Assembly (NCBI RefSeq): GCF_016741855.1
Contig: NZ_JAERRH010000009.1
Span: forward strand, 248,001-312,000
Length of the DNA: 64,000 bases
Source: Streptomyces musisoli
Lineage (GTDB): Bacteria; Actinomycetota; Actinomycetes; Streptomycetales; Streptomycetaceae
Direction: 5' to 3'
A program made the position numbers and the translations under genes. This document shows, one piece after another, positions 22,368 through 32,868 of the stretch (its first letter is position 1; every line of letters starts with the position of its first letter). The notes below the pieces were generated by a model. That model was not told where the DNA came from and ran no database searches. It saw only the letters and a list, made by a program, of their open reading frames with translations.

Positions 22368-23552
22368 GTGACCGATCTTGAAACGCGCGTGGCCCCACCC
22401 CACGCCCCTCTCCTGCGCCGGGCGGTTGCGGCCCTCCTGGGCTACGCGGCGGTCCGCGCCCTGGGGCTGGCCGTGCTCGCCGTGTGGAGCGCCGCGCGCG
22501 GCAAGAGCGCGTACACCTTGCTGACCGCGCGCTGGGACTCGCTCTGGTACACGCGGGTCGCCGAGCTGGGCTACGGCTACGAGGTGCGGCTGCCGAACGG
22601 GGACGTCCACTCCAACCTGGCGTTCTTCCCGCTGCTGCCGTGGCTGGAGCGGCTGCTGCACGCGGTCACCCCGCTGTCGTACGCGGACGCCGGGTTCGTG
22701 GTGAGCCTGCTGGGCTCGCTCGCCGCGGCGGCCGGGATCTACGCGGTCGCGGAGCGGGTGTACGGGGCCCGGGCCGGGATCTGCGCCGTACTGCTGTGGG
22801 CCGTGCTGCCGGTCGGGGTCGTGCAGTCGATGGCGTACAGCGAGTCGCTGTTCACGGCGCTGGCGGCCTGGTCGCTGTACGCGCTGCTGACCGGGCGGTG
22901 GGTGAGCGCGGGCGTGCTGGCGGCCCTGGCGGGGCTGACCCGGCCGGTGGGGGTGGCGGTGGTCGCCGCGGTGTGGACGGCGGGGGTGGTCTCGTTCGTG
23001 CGAGAGCACGGTGCGGAGCGCACGCCGGGCGCACTCCCTTCTCTGTACGCCCCACGCCGGCGCCGCGCGCTCGGCATGCTGCTGGCTCCGCTCGGTGCCG
23101 CCGCGTACGTGCTCTGGGTCGGCCACCGCACCGGCAAGGGTCCGCTCGGGTACCTGGACGTCCAGGCCGGGTGGCGCAACGGCTTCGACGGCGGCTACGC
23201 CTTCGCCCGCTTCGTGGCCGACAAGTTCACGTCATTCCCGTCCGCCCTGGCCGGCCTCGGCCTGATCGTCGGCGTCGCCCTGCTGATCTGGCTGTACGTC
23301 ACCGGAGTGCGCGAGCGTCAGCCGATCGAACTACTGGTGTACACGGGTGTCGTGCTCGCCCTCGCCCTGTGCGCGTCGAGCTACTTCGGCTCCAAGCCGC
23401 GGCTGCTGATGCCGGCCTTCCCGGTGCTGCTGCCGCTCGCCCGCACCCTGGCCGGGCCGCGCGCGTTCCGATCAGCCCTGGTCACGGCCGGATTGGCGGT
23501 CGTGGCGGCGGTCTATGGGGCTTTCTGGCTGAACGGCTCCGGGCCCCCGTGA
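22368..23552 (+). CDS. PIG-V-like membrane mannosyltransferase
   Basis: A 394-residue polytopic membrane protein (about 9-10 TM segments). Conserved motifs of the PIG-V/bacterial mannosyltransferase family are present: LTARWDSLWYTRVAELGYGY in the first external loop (WD catalytic acid pair region), SNLAFFPLLPWLERLL, and GLTRPVGVAVV. Such GT-C enzymes use polyprenyl-phosphate-mannose to glycosylate lipids or proteins outside the membrane. Start GTG 22368. The 259 bases upstream (22109-22367) show no gene. The gene is monocistronic as far as visible. Confidence 0.8.
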   Translation: MTDLETRVAPPHAPLLRRAVAALLGYAAVRALGLAVLAVWSAARGKSAYTLLTARWDSLWYTRVAELGYGYEVRLPNGDVHSNLAFFPLLPWLERLLHAVTPLSYADAGFVVSLLGSLAAAAGIYAVAERVYGARAGICAVLLWAVLPVGVVQSMAYSESLFTALAAWSLYALLTGRWVSAGVLAALAGLTRPVGVAVVAAVWTAGVVSFVREHGAERTPGALPSLYAPRRRRALGMLLAPLGAAAYVLWVGHRTGKGPLGYLDVQAGWRNGFDGGYAFARFVADKFTSFPSALAGLGLIVGVALLIWLYVTGVRERQPIELLVYTGVVLALALCASSYFGSKPRLLMPAFPVLLPLARTLAGPRAFRSALVTAGLAVVAAVYGAFWLNGSGPP

Positions 23553-23789
23553 TCGACTCGGCCCGCCGATGACACCCGGGAGAATTCCGCACGAGGGCCG
23601 GGTTAACGCATTCATAAGTGCCATATAAACAACGCCCCGCACGGTCAGAGGAATTGACCCGTCTGCTCTCGCCGGATTGCGGAATCCAATGAATTCGGGC
23701 CGCCCTTGAGACCTTTCCCACATCACATCGTCATCACAAAGCCGCTGTTTCGACCGGGAACACAGCTCACTCGCTGTAACGTCGATTGG

Positions 23790-24812
23790 GTGCGTACCGA
23801 ACGAAACCTCACCCGGCGTCTGGACCGGGTGTTCGCCAGACTGGACCGTGAGCCGGAACGACCGGCCCACATCGATGTGCCGAGGATGAGCCGGCACCGG
23901 GTCGTCCTGTTCTCGGCGACCCTGGCTTTCTACCTGGCGATCGTGTGGGCCGTGGTGACCACCTCCTGGCTCGTCCGGCTGGACTGGCAGGTCATGTTCT
24001 TCCGGCCGTACCAGCAGTGGCCGCAGATCCACGCGTTCCTCGACTACTACGTGGTGCTCGGCCAGCGCGGCCCCACCGCCGTGATGGTCGCGTCCTGGCT
24101 GGGCTGGCGCTCCTGGCGGCAGCACACCCTCCGCCCCCTGCTGACCCTTGCCACCTCCCTGCTGGTCCTGAACATCACGGTCGGCGCCGCCAAGCTCGGG
24201 ATGGGACGCCTCGGTCCGCACTACGCGACCGTGATCGGCTCGAGCGAGATGGGTCTCGGCGGCGATATATTTCCCAGCGGCCACACCGCCAACGCGGTGG
24301 TGACCTGGGGGATCCTGGCGTACCTGGCCTCCAGCCCGAGGGCCCGCCGCTGGCTGTCGGCCCTGTCCGCGGTCACCTCGCTCGGCGTCGGCCTCACCAC
24401 CGTCTACCTCGGTACGCACTGGCTGAGCGACGTCCTGCTGGGCTGGGCCGCCGGCCTGCTCATCATGCTCGCCCTGCCCTGGTTCGAGCCGCTGGTCACC
24501 AAGGCCGAGACCACGCTCTTCGACCTGCGCGACCGGTTGCGCGACCGGCTCGGCCGGCCCGCGCCCGAGCCCGCCGTCCCGGTCACGCCGGTCGTGCTCA
24601 TGCCGCGCACCACGTCCGCCGAGCAGCCGGCGCCGGCCCGTGAACCGGTCTCCTCGACCCGGTCCTCCCGGGGTCTGGCACACCTGGCGCCCGGAGCGCA
24701 CGCGGCGCGGTCGGAGCGCCCGGTCACCCCGGCGGGCAGCCGCCGCCCGCCGCACGCCGACCGTGTCCCGCGCGGCACGACCCAGCCCGCCCGCCCCTTG
24801 ACAGGCGGCTGA
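23790..24812 (+). CDS. PAP2-family membrane phosphatase
   Basis: A 340-residue integral membrane protein with the three phosphatase motifs: KLGMGRLGP (motif 1), IFPSGHTANAVV (motif 2, PSGH), and TTVYLGTHWLSDVLLGWAAG (motif 3, catalytic His and Asp). It probably dephosphorylates lipid or polyprenyl phosphates. The C-terminal ~110 residues form a Pro/Arg/Ser-rich cytoplasmic tail. GTG 23790 is chosen because the protein-like sequence (VRTERNLTRRLDRVF) begins there; an open frame exists back to 23706. The gap 23553-23789 shows nothing but a comparatively AT-rich promoter region. Confidence 0.85.
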   Translation: MRTERNLTRRLDRVFARLDREPERPAHIDVPRMSRHRVVLFSATLAFYLAIVWAVVTTSWLVRLDWQVMFFRPYQQWPQIHAFLDYYVVLGQRGPTAVMVASWLGWRSWRQHTLRPLLTLATSLLVLNITVGAAKLGMGRLGPHYATVIGSSEMGLGGDIFPSGHTANAVVTWGILAYLASSPRARRWLSALSAVTSLGVGLTTVYLGTHWLSDVLLGWAAGLLIMLALPWFEPLVTKAETTLFDLRDRLRDRLGRPAPEPAVPVTPVVLMPRTTSAEQPAPAREPVSSTRSSRGLAHLAPGAHAARSERPVTPAGSRRPPHADRVPRGTTQPARPLTGG

Positions 24813-24857
24813 CGGCACGACGGCGGCGGGGTCCGGTACGCACCACCGCCCCGCGCC

Positions 24858-24903
24858 ACGGCGAAGGCCCCGCTCCCGGAGAGGGAGACGGGGCCTTCGC
24901 CGT
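24858..24903. terminator. Strong bidirectional terminator
   Basis: ACGGCGAAGGCCCCG at 24858-24872 pairs perfectly with CGGGGCCTTCGCCGT at 24889-24903, with an extra CTCCC/GGGAG inner stem. It separates the convergent PAP2 and I78-inhibitor genes. Confidence 0.9.
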
Positions 24904-24926
24904 ACCCGCGTCGGGACGAGGGGGCC

Positions 24927-25142
24927 TCACCCCTTCCAGGCGCGGTCCACCCGGCCGTCCCGTACCTCGAAGTTCAGCCGTCCGGCCCGGTATTCCATGG
25001 TGATGATCGCGCCCGGCGGCAGCGACCGTACCGTCGACCAGCCGCGCTGCCGGGCGAGCCGCTCGGCTTCCGCGGCGTCGAGACCGACGTACCCGTCCGG
25101 GCTGTCCTGGGGCTCCGCTGGCGGAGTGGGAATCGGTGCCAT
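24927..25142 (-). CDS. Peptidase inhibitor I78 family protein
   Basis: A 71-residue protein with the I78 core: AERLARQRGWSTVRSLPPGA, then ITMEYRAGRLNFEVRDGRVDRAWKG, a short beta hairpin in which the R-x-N-V/F-x-x-D motif contacts proteases. No signal peptide is visible, so it would act in the cytoplasm unless exported by another route. Proteases in the window (for example the streptogrisin) are secreted, so a direct link is not supported. Confidence 0.8.
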   Translation of the reverse strand: MAPIPTPPAEPQDSPDGYVGLDAAEAERLARQRGWSTVRSLPPGAIITMEYRAGRLNFEVRDGRVDRAWKG

Positions 25143-25646
25143 GCGGCCACGCTAGGCCGCGACCGGCGGTGACGGAAGCCGGGCACGGCTGGGTAAGGCC
25201 CGTATCCGGACCCCGTCACACTTCTGTCACAGCTCCCCCGATGCCGTTTCGGCCACCGCGACTTCGGTCCCGGCTGCGGGGGGCGTCACACGTACGAGGG
25301 TTTCCGTTCCGCTTGCCGGGGTAATCGAACGGAATTCATGCGTGCCGGAGGAGCCTCTTCGAATTCCCCGGGGAAAGCGCCGGGGCGGGGATCGGGGGCG
25401 GCTCCGGAGCGTGATTCCCCACGCAATCCGGTGGACTGCCGCAACAGCTGACACCACATAGGAATTTCACGGATCCATCACATGTGCCGCCGAGCGCCCC
25501 CGGTCCGAGCCGCGGGCCGCGGGCGGCCCCTCGAGGGCGGGCCCGGGCGCGGCGAGGCGAAGGGGCGAGCCATGGGGACCGGGACGGCGAGGGCGGCGGC
25601 ACGGCCGGTGCGGCGGCTCGGGGGCCGGATCCGCCGTCCCGGCGCG
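25143..25646. other. Intergenic region without a recognisable gene
   Basis: About 500 bases between the I78 gene and the Rpf terminator. Open frames exist on both strands but none carries a domain, a good ribosome-binding site or a plausible protein composition. The part nearest the I78 start (about 25200-25480) is less GC-rich and may hold its promoter. Confidence 0.5.
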
Positions 25647-25680
25647 GACAGCCGCCGTCCCGGTGGGGACGGCGGCTGTC
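25647..25680 (-). terminator. Terminator of the Rpf-like gene
   Basis: GACAGCCGCCGTCCC-GGTG-GGGACGGCGGCTGTC is a perfect 15-bp stem with a 4-base loop, 20 bases beyond the stop codon of the Rpf-like gene. Confidence 0.9.
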
Positions 25681-25700
25681 GGGTGTCGTCGCGGCGGCGC

Positions 25701-26955
<1,255 letters not shown>

Positions 26956-27747
26956 GTGCCGCGCATGCTCGACGTCAGCGACGCCGTACGCGCCGAGATC
27001 GGCGACGAAGAAGCCGACCGGCTGCTCGCCGGAGAGAACGCCCCGGGCAGTTACGACTGCACGTCCTGTCGCACCCCGGGCGACTCCGAGCAGGAGCGCA
27101 CCAGCACCGTCCTGTTCGTCGGTGACGAGACCGCCGTCCTCGCCTTCGCCCACGCCAGCTGCCTGCCCTCGCAGGTCGTCCAGGTCACCGAGGAGCAGCT
27201 CCAGGGCGCCGTCCGGTCCATCGGCACCGCCGGTGGCGACATGGCCGGCATCGAGCCGCACACGGCCGTGCCCGAGCAGGCGGTGCTCGGCGTGACCAGC
27301 GGGCTCGTCCTGGTCGACGGCGAGCTGCACCCCGCGCTCGTCGTCGAGCCGACCTCCCCGATCGTCCGCCCGGGCACGATCGGTGCCGGCGACGACTTCC
27401 TTCCGCTCCTCATCGAGCAGGGCTTCATGCCGGTCACCGAGCTGGCCTCCGTCCCCGCGGTGCTGCACGGCTGGTCCGTCCTGCTGGCCATGGGCCGGCT
27501 GCACGCGGTGCTCCAGCCGTCGAGCAACGGCGGGCAGCCGGTCGCCTGGTGGCAGGCGCACCAGCCGCTCCAGGTCACGGACAGCTGGCGGGCGGCGGCG
27601 AACAAGCACCAGCAGGTGCTGCTGTTCGCGGCGCCGGTCGGGTCCATCGGCCGGCAGCCTCGGGAGGACCTGCTGCGGGACGCCCTGGACAAGGCCGCGG
27701 CAGGCGGCAGGCTGGTCGCCGCGGCGCTGCCGCTCGCCGGCACCTGA
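26956..27747 (+). CDS. Conserved hypothetical protein, 263 residues
   Basis: Starts at GTG 26956 (GAGGGAG 7 bases upstream), MPRMLDVSDAVRAEIGDEEADRLL. Residues 27-40 contain a Cys pair (SYDCTSCRTPG) that may bind zinc, followed by a beta-rich region (STVLFVGDETAVLAFAHASCLP). The middle has DGELHPALVVEPTSPIVRPG, and the rest is mixed alpha/beta without transmembrane segments. I recognise it only as an actinobacterial protein of unknown function. It is followed after 55 bases by another hypothetical gene on the same strand. Confidence 0.75.
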   Translation: MPRMLDVSDAVRAEIGDEEADRLLAGENAPGSYDCTSCRTPGDSEQERTSTVLFVGDETAVLAFAHASCLPSQVVQVTEEQLQGAVRSIGTAGGDMAGIEPHTAVPEQAVLGVTSGLVLVDGELHPALVVEPTSPIVRPGTIGAGDDFLPLLIEQGFMPVTELASVPAVLHGWSVLLAMGRLHAVLQPSSNGGQPVAWWQAHQPLQVTDSWRAAANKHQQVLLFAAPVGSIGRQPREDLLRDALDKAAAGGRLVAAALPLAGT

Positions 27748-27802
27748 GCCCCGCGCGCCCGTCCGACCGCATCCCTTTGCGATCCCGGTCGTTTGGACAT
27801 AC

Positions 27803-28201
27803 GTGCACGCATACGACACTCCTCCCCGCCGGTCGTCCTTCTCCGCCGTCCCCTCCGCGAGGGCTGCGCAGGAGCCATCCGGCGGACCGTCGGCCACACC
27901 GATCTACGACTCGCTCTACGCGGAGTGGGTCAAGGCCTTCCGTACGCTGCCGGGAGACCGCAGCGGCGAGGAGGAGCTGAGGTTCAGCGCCTTCGGGGAC
28001 TTCCCGGACGGCACGGGCGCGTACGGCGGCCACCGGGCGGGGTCGTTCAGCAGCTCGTACAGCGCCTACAGCGCGGGGGCCTACAGCGCCCGGCAGCAGT
28101 CGCAGTGGCAGCGGGTCGGCACGCTCGGACGGCAGCACGACACCGGGATGCAGTACGTCCCGGCCGCCGCGCTGCCGCCGGCACCGCGCCGTGGCGCGTG
28201 A
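27803..28201 (+). CDS. Conserved hypothetical protein, 132 residues
   Basis: Begins at GTG 27803 (MHAYDTPPRRSSFSAV). The N-terminal third is disordered, then ATPIYDSLYAEWVKAFRTLPGDRSGEEELRFSAF, which looks like a conserved short helical motif, then a Ser/Tyr/Ala/Gly-rich tail (SSSYSAYSAGAYSARQQSQWQ). No catalytic motif or membrane segment is visible. There is no convincing Shine-Dalgarno, so the start is uncertain. It is probably transcribed with the gene upstream and ends at a strong terminator. Confidence 0.6.
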   Translation: MHAYDTPPRRSSFSAVPSARAAQEPSGGPSATPIYDSLYAEWVKAFRTLPGDRSGEEELRFSAFGDFPDGTGAYGGHRAGSFSSSYSAYSAGAYSARQQSQWQRVGTLGRQHDTGMQYVPAAALPPAPRRGA

Positions 28202-28214
28202 CGGGCGCACGCAC

Positions 28215-28254
28215 GTGAAGGGCGGCCCCTGGTTTCCCAGGGACCGCCCTTCAC
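28215..28254. terminator. Bidirectional terminator before der
   Basis: GTGAAGGGCGG at 28215-28225 pairs with CCGCCCTTCAC at 28244-28254, with an inner CCCTGG/CCCAGGG pairing. It lies between the convergent hypothetical gene and der. Confidence 0.85.
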
Positions 28255-28278
28255 GACGTGCCGCCGTCGCTGCAGCGG

Positions 28279-29772
28279 CTACTTCTTCTTCCCGCCGCGC
28301 TTCTCGCGCACCCGGACCGAGATGTGGATCGGGGTGCCCTCGAAGGCGAACTCCTCGCGCAGCCGGCGCTCGATGAAACGCCGGTAGCCCGCCTCGATGA
28401 AGCCGGAGGCGAAGAGCACGAACCGCGGGGGCTTGGTGCCGGCCTGGGTGCCGAACAGGATGCGCGGCTGCTTGCCGCCCCGGACGGGGTGCGGGTGGGC
28501 CGAGACCAGCTCGCCCAGGAAGGCGTTCAGCCGGCCGGTGGGGACACGGGTCTCCCAGCCGGCGAGGGCGGTCTCGATCGCCGGGACCAGCTTCTCCATG
28601 TGACGGCCGGTGCGCGCCGAGACGTTCACCCGCGGGGCCCACGCGATCTGGCCCAGCTCGGTCTCGATCTCCCGCTCCAGGTAGTAGCGGCGCTCCTCGT
28701 CGAGGGTGTCCCACTTGTTGTAGGCGATGACCAACGCGCGGCCCGCCTCGACCGCCATGGTGACGATCCGCTGGTCCTGCACGGAGATGTTCTCGGAGGC
28801 GTCGATCAGGATGACCGCGACCTCCGCCTTCTCCACGGCGGCGGCCGTGCGCAGCGAGGCGTAGTAGTCGGCGCCCTGCTGGAGGTGGACGCGCTTGCGG
28901 ATGCCGGCGGTGTCCACGAACTTCCAGGTCTTGCCGCCGAGTTCGATGATCTCGTCGACCGGGTCGCGGGTGGTGCCCGCCAGCTCGTTGACGACGACGC
29001 GCTCCTCGCCGGCCACCTTGTTCAGCAGCGAGGACTTGCCGACGTTCGGGCGGCCGATCAGGGCGATGCGGCGGGGCCCGCCGACGGCCGTGCCGAACGA
29101 CTGCTCGGGCGCGCTCGGCAGGACCTCCAGGACGGCGTCGAGCATGTCGCCCGTCCCACGGCCGTGCAGGGCCGAGACGGGGTGGGGCTCGCCGAGGCCC
29201 AGGTTCCACAGGTAGGACGCGTCGGCCTCACCGCTCGGGCCGTCGACCTTGTTGGCGCAGAGCACGACCGGCTTGCCGGCCTTGCGCAGCAGCCGTACGA
29301 CCGCCTCGTCGGTGTCGGTCGCGCCGACCTTGGCGTCGACGACGAAGACGACCGCGTCGGCGGCCTCGATCGCGTACTCGGCCTGCGCGGCCACGGAGGC
29401 GTCGATACCGAGGACGTCCTGCTCCCAGCCGCCGGTGTCGACGACCTTGAAGCGGCGGCCGGCCCACTCGGCCTCGTAGGTGACACGGTCGCGGGTGACG
29501 CCCGGCCGGTCCTCGACGACCGCCTCACGGCGGCCGATCATCCGGTTCACCAGGGTCGACTTGCCGACATTGGGGCGGCCGACGACGGCGAGCACGGGCA
29601 GCGGGCCGTGACCCGCCGCCTCGATGGCGCCCTCGACGTCCTCGATGTCGAAGCCCTCTTCCGCGGCGAGCTCCATGAACTCCGCGTACTCGGCCTCGCC
29701 GAGAGCCCCGTGGTCGTACTCGTGCGCGTCCTCGTGCGCGTCCGAGCCGTCGGGCTGGATGTCGTCGTTCAT
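28279..29772 (-). CDS. der: Ribosome-assembly GTPase Der (EngA)
   Basis: A 497-residue double GTPase: first P-loop GRPNVGKST (residues 65-73) with DTGG and NKVD, second P-loop GRPNVGKSS (240-248) with DTAG and NKWD, and a C-terminal KH-like domain (about 400-497, ending in a basic tail). Der is needed for 50S subunit assembly. The acidic N-terminal extension of about 58 residues is typical for actinobacterial Der. It is the last gene of the cluster aroH-tyrA-cmk-plsC-like-der; cmk-der linkage is conserved across Actinobacteria. Confidence 0.96.
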   Translation of the reverse strand: MNDDIQPDGSDAHEDAHEYDHGALGEAEYAEFMELAAEEGFDIEDVEGAIEAAGHGPLPVLAVVGRPNVGKSTLVNRMIGRREAVVEDRPGVTRDRVTYEAEWAGRRFKVVDTGGWEQDVLGIDASVAAQAEYAIEAADAVVFVVDAKVGATDTDEAVVRLLRKAGKPVVLCANKVDGPSGEADASYLWNLGLGEPHPVSALHGRGTGDMLDAVLEVLPSAPEQSFGTAVGGPRRIALIGRPNVGKSSLLNKVAGEERVVVNELAGTTRDPVDEIIELGGKTWKFVDTAGIRKRVHLQQGADYYASLRTAAAVEKAEVAVILIDASENISVQDQRIVTMAVEAGRALVIAYNKWDTLDEERRYYLEREIETELGQIAWAPRVNVSARTGRHMEKLVPAIETALAGWETRVPTGRLNAFLGELVSAHPHPVRGGKQPRILFGTQAGTKPPRFVLFASGFIEAGYRRFIERRLREEFAFEGTPIHISVRVREKRGGKKK

Positions 29773-29849
29773 GAAGTCCGTACCTCGTCGTTCATTCGTG
29801 GTGATCGGTGGAGCACCCCAGCTGGGCTGATCCACTACTCAAGTGTCGC

Positions 29850-30494
29850 CTAGCGCCCGGTCAGGCGCCTGGCGTTTTCCAGGTGGCTGCTGAGCTGCTT
29901 CTGGATGCGCTCGGTCGCCTCGTCCAGCGCCGCGCGCGTGCGCCGTCCGCTGCCGTCCCCGGCCTCGAACGGGTCGCCGAAGACGACGTCGACACGGGAG
30001 CGCAGCGGAGGCAGCCCCTCTATCAACCGCCCCGGCTTCTCGGAGCTTCCCAGTACCGCCACGGGCACGATCGGTGCCCCGCTGCGGACCGCGAAGTAGG
30101 CGAGCCCGGCGCGCAGGGAGGCGAAGTCGCCCTCGCCCCGGGTGCCCTCCGGAAAGATGCCGAGCACTCCCCCGTTGCCCAGGACGCCGAGCGCGTCGGT
30201 GATCGCCGTGCGGTCGGCGGACGTGCGGTCCACCTTCAGCTGGCCGATGCCCGTCAGGAACGTGCCCAGCGGACCGACGAACGCCTCCTTCTTGATCAGG
30301 AAGTGCGTCGGCCGGGGCGACACACCCATGACCATGGGGCCGTCGATGTTGTGGGAGTGGTTCACCGCGAGGATCGCCGGGCCGCTCGCGGGCACCCGCC
30401 AGGCGCCGAGCACCCGCGGTCTCCACAGCCCGTACATCAGGCCGACGCCGATGCGCCGGCCCACCTCGGCGCCCCGCTCGGACGGAACGCTCAC
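29850..30494 (-). CDS. 1-acyl-sn-glycerol-3-phosphate acyltransferase (PlsC-like)
   Basis: A 214-residue membrane-associated acyltransferase: block I NHSHNIDGP (NHx4D catalytic pair), block II/III region KVDRTSADRTA, GIFPEGTRGEG (glycerol-phosphate-binding EGTR), and APIVPVAVLGS (block IV). It would acylate lysophosphatidic acid in phospholipid synthesis. Its GTG start overlaps the cmk stop (GTGA), so the two genes are translationally coupled. The 77-bp gap to der contains the der ribosome-binding region. Confidence 0.88.
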   Translation of the reverse strand: MSVPSERGAEVGRRIGVGLMYGLWRPRVLGAWRVPASGPAILAVNHSHNIDGPMVMGVSPRPTHFLIKKEAFVGPLGTFLTGIGQLKVDRTSADRTAITDALGVLGNGGVLGIFPEGTRGEGDFASLRAGLAYFAVRSGAPIVPVAVLGSSEKPGRLIEGLPPLRSRVDVVFGDPFEAGDGSGRRTRAALDEATERIQKQLSSHLENARRLTGR

Positions 30495-31183
30495 TTCCCG
30501 GCCCGCTTCTCCTCGACCAGGGTGACGACGCACTCGATGACCTGGGCGAGGGTGAGTTCGGTGGTGTCCACCTCGACGGCGTCGCCGGCCTTGGCGAGCG
30601 GCGAGGTCTTGCGGCTGGAGTCGGCCGCGTCCCGCTTGATCAGGGCCTCGCGGGTGGCGTTGACGTCGGCGCCCTTCAGCTCGCCGCTGCGGCGGGCCGC
30701 GCGGGCCTCCGGGGACGCGGTGAGGAAGATCTTCAGGTCGGCGTCCGGGAGGACGGTGGTACCGATGTCCCGGCCCTCGACCACGATGCCCCGCTCCGCG
30801 GCGACGGCCAGCGAACGCTGAAGCTCGGTGATCCGGGTGCGCACCTCGGGCACCGCGCTGACCGCGCTGACGCTGGAGGTGACCTCCTGGGTGCGGATCG
30901 GGCCGGCCACGTCCACACCGTCGACCGTGATCGTCGGGCCGGCCGGGTCGGTGCCGGAGATGATCTCCGGCTTGCCGGCGACGGCGGCGATGGCGGTCGG
31001 GTCCTCCAGGTCGATGCCGTTGGTCACCATCCACCAGGTGATCGCCCGGTACTGGGCGCCGGTGTCCAGATAGCTCAGGCCGAGCTGGGCGGCCACGGCC
31101 CTCGACGTGCTCGACTTGCCCGTGCCGGAGGGACCGTCGATCGCGACGATCACGGGCTTGGCGGTCGGGGCGCCGTTTTCCAC
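30491..31183 (-). CDS. cmk: Cytidylate kinase
   Basis: About 230 residues. P-loop GPSGTGKSSTSRAVA, then LSYLDTGAQYRAITWWMV, the NMP-binding insert, and GRDIGTTVLPDADLKIFLTASPEARAARR (LID and base-binding region). It phosphorylates CMP and dCMP. The frame is open to GTG 31192, but AGGAAGG is better spaced from GTG 31183 (MENGAPTAK), used here. It lies 97 bases after tyrA on the same strand and overlaps the acyltransferase gene at its 3' end. Confidence 0.94.
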   Translation of the reverse strand: MENGAPTAKPVIVAIDGPSGTGKSSTSRAVAAQLGLSYLDTGAQYRAITWWMVTNGIDLEDPTAIAAVAGKPEIISGTDPAGPTITVDGVDVAGPIRTQEVTSSVSAVSAVPEVRTRITELQRSLAVAAERGIVVEGRDIGTTVLPDADLKIFLTASPEARAARRSGELKGADVNATREALIKRDAADSSRKTSPLAKAGDAVEVDTTELTLAQVIECVVTLVEEKRAGK

Positions 31184-31280
31184 GGGGGACACCTTCCTGG
31201 TGAAGGGTGGTGAGCGGGGTCCGGGCGCGAGGGCGCCCCGGACAAGGTTACTGGCTCGCGGGAGGCGTCCTCACCGGGCG

Positions 31281-32366
31281 TTACCCGCGCAGCGCCCAGC
31301 CCCGCTGGCGCAGTGCCTCCTTCAGGGCCGCCGCCGCCCTCGGCTCGACCATGAGCTGCACCAGACCGGCCTGCTGCCCCGTTGCGTGCTCGATCCGGAC
31401 GTCCTCGATGTTGACGCCGGCCCGGTCGGCGTCCGCGAAGATGCGGGCCAGCTGGCCGGGCTGGTCGTCGATGAGGACGACGACGGTCTCGTACACGCGC
31501 GGGGCGCTGCCGTGCTTGCCGGGTACCCGCACCTGGCCGGCGTTCCCACGGCGCAGCACGGCCTCGACACCGGCGGTGCCCTCGCCGCGCTTGGCGTCGT
31601 CGGAGGACTGCAGGGCGCGCAGCGCCTGGACCGTCTCGTCCAGGTCGGCGGCGACGTCGGAGAGCAGGTCGGCGACCGGGCCCGGGTTCGCGGACAGGAT
31701 GTCGATCCACATGCGCGGATCGGAGGCGGCGATCCGGGTCACGTCCCGGATCCCCTGGCCGCACAGCCGTACGGCGGCCTCCTCGGCGTGCTCCAGGCGG
31801 GCGGCGACCAGGCTGGAGACCAGGTGGGGCATGTGGGAGACGAGGGCGACGGCGCGGTCGTGCGCGTCGGCGTCCATGACGACCGGGACGGCCCGGCAGT
31901 GCGAGACCAGCTCCAGGGCGAGGTTCAGCACCTCGGTGTCGGTGTCCCGGGTGGGGGTGAGCACCCAGGGGCGGCCCTCGAAGAGGTCGCCGGTGGCGGC
32001 CAGCGGGCCGGACTTCTCCCGGCCGGACATGGGGTGCGTGCCGAGGTAGGCCGACAGGTCCAGGCCGAGCGACTCCAGCTCACGGCGGGGGCCGCCCTTG
32101 ACGCTGGCCACGTCCAGGTAGCCGCGGGCCACGCCCCGGCGCATCGCGTCGGCGAGCACCCGGGCCACGTGGGCGGGCGGGGCGGCCACGATCGCGACGT
32201 CCACCGGGCCCTCGGGTGCCTCGTCGGTGCCGGCGCCCAGCGCGGCGGCCGTACGGGCCTGCTCGGGGTCGTGGTCGTCGAGGTGGACGGTGACGCCGCG
32301 CTGGGCGAGCGCGAGGGCGGCGGAGGTGCCGATCAGGCCGGTTCCGATGACGAGTGCGGTTCTCAC
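31281..32366 (-). CDS. tyrA: Prephenate dehydrogenase with ACT domain
   Basis: A 361-residue enzyme: N-terminal NAD-binding Rossmann motif (VIGTGLIGTSAALAL), SVKGGPRRELE, GTHPMSGREKSG (catalytic His), and a helical dimerisation domain (DPRMWIDILSANPGPV). The C-terminal ACT domain (YETVVVLIDDQPGQLARIFADADRAGVNIEDV) probably senses tyrosine. It makes 4-hydroxyphenylpyruvate. GTG 32366 overlaps the TGA of aroH (GTGA), so chorismate mutase and this enzyme are co-translated and form consecutive steps of tyrosine synthesis. Confidence 0.93.
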   Translation of the reverse strand: MRTALVIGTGLIGTSAALALAQRGVTVHLDDHDPEQARTAAALGAGTDEAPEGPVDVAIVAAPPAHVARVLADAMRRGVARGYLDVASVKGGPRRELESLGLDLSAYLGTHPMSGREKSGPLAATGDLFEGRPWVLTPTRDTDTEVLNLALELVSHCRAVPVVMDADAHDRAVALVSHMPHLVSSLVAARLEHAEEAAVRLCGQGIRDVTRIAASDPRMWIDILSANPGPVADLLSDVAADLDETVQALRALQSSDDAKRGEGTAGVEAVLRRGNAGQVRVPGKHGSAPRVYETVVVLIDDQPGQLARIFADADRAGVNIEDVRIEHATGQQAGLVQLMVEPRAAAALKEALRQRGWALRG

Positions 32367-32722
32367 TGGGCGATGTCCTTGCGCAGCGCCGCGGCGGCGC
32401 CGGGGTAGACGTGGCTGATGTCGGCGCGGGGGCGGTCCCACTCGCTGTGCGCGAGGATCCGCACGAGGCGGGGCATGGCGCCCGCGACGTCCGGCTCCTG
32501 GGCGCAGCCGAGGGGTACGCCGATGCCCGGCTCGCGGGCGGCGGCGGCCGGGAAGTCGCCGTGCGGGTCGGGGGTGGCCGTGAACCAGATGCTGATCAGG
32601 TCGTCGGCGGTCAGCCCGTTCCGCTCGAGGACGGCGGTGAGCAGCGCTCCGACCTGCTCCTCCATGTGACCGGCCTCGTCCGGCTCCGGTTGGACGGCCC
32701 CCCGGACCGCTCGTACCGCCAC
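32363..32722 (-). CDS. aroH: AroH-type chorismate mutase
   Basis: A 119-residue monofunctional chorismate mutase of the trimeric AroH class. Arg7 (VRAVRGA), the CAQEPDVAG motif (Cys and Glu of the active site), and PRLVRIL with the second active-site Arg are present. It converts chorismate to prephenate, which is used directly by TyrA encoded by the overlapping next gene. GTG start at 32722. It is the first gene of the operon. Confidence 0.92.
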   Translation of the reverse strand: MAVRAVRGAVQPEPDEAGHMEEQVGALLTAVLERNGLTADDLISIWFTATPDPHGDFPAAAAREPGIGVPLGCAQEPDVAGAMPRLVRILAHSEWDRPRADISHVYPGAAAALRKDIAQ

Positions 32723-32868
32723 GGCGCTGCTCCTCGCTGACGTACGTGTCTGTTCTTGGTCCGTCCAGCGTAGTCAGCCCGCGCGGTACGGGCGCACGCC
32801 GCCCGCTCGCTGAGACGATGCGAAAGATCCGTTATTGACCGTTCTGGAAGGCTGTACGGAGGTCTGAC

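Noticed and set aside
25336-25602. 88-residue minus-strand ORF with a Cys cluster (FLCGVSCCGSPPDCVG)
   Set aside because: The Cys residues are suggestive of a small peptide, but there is no ribosome-binding site and the flanks are low-complexity Pro/Arg typical of shadow frames.
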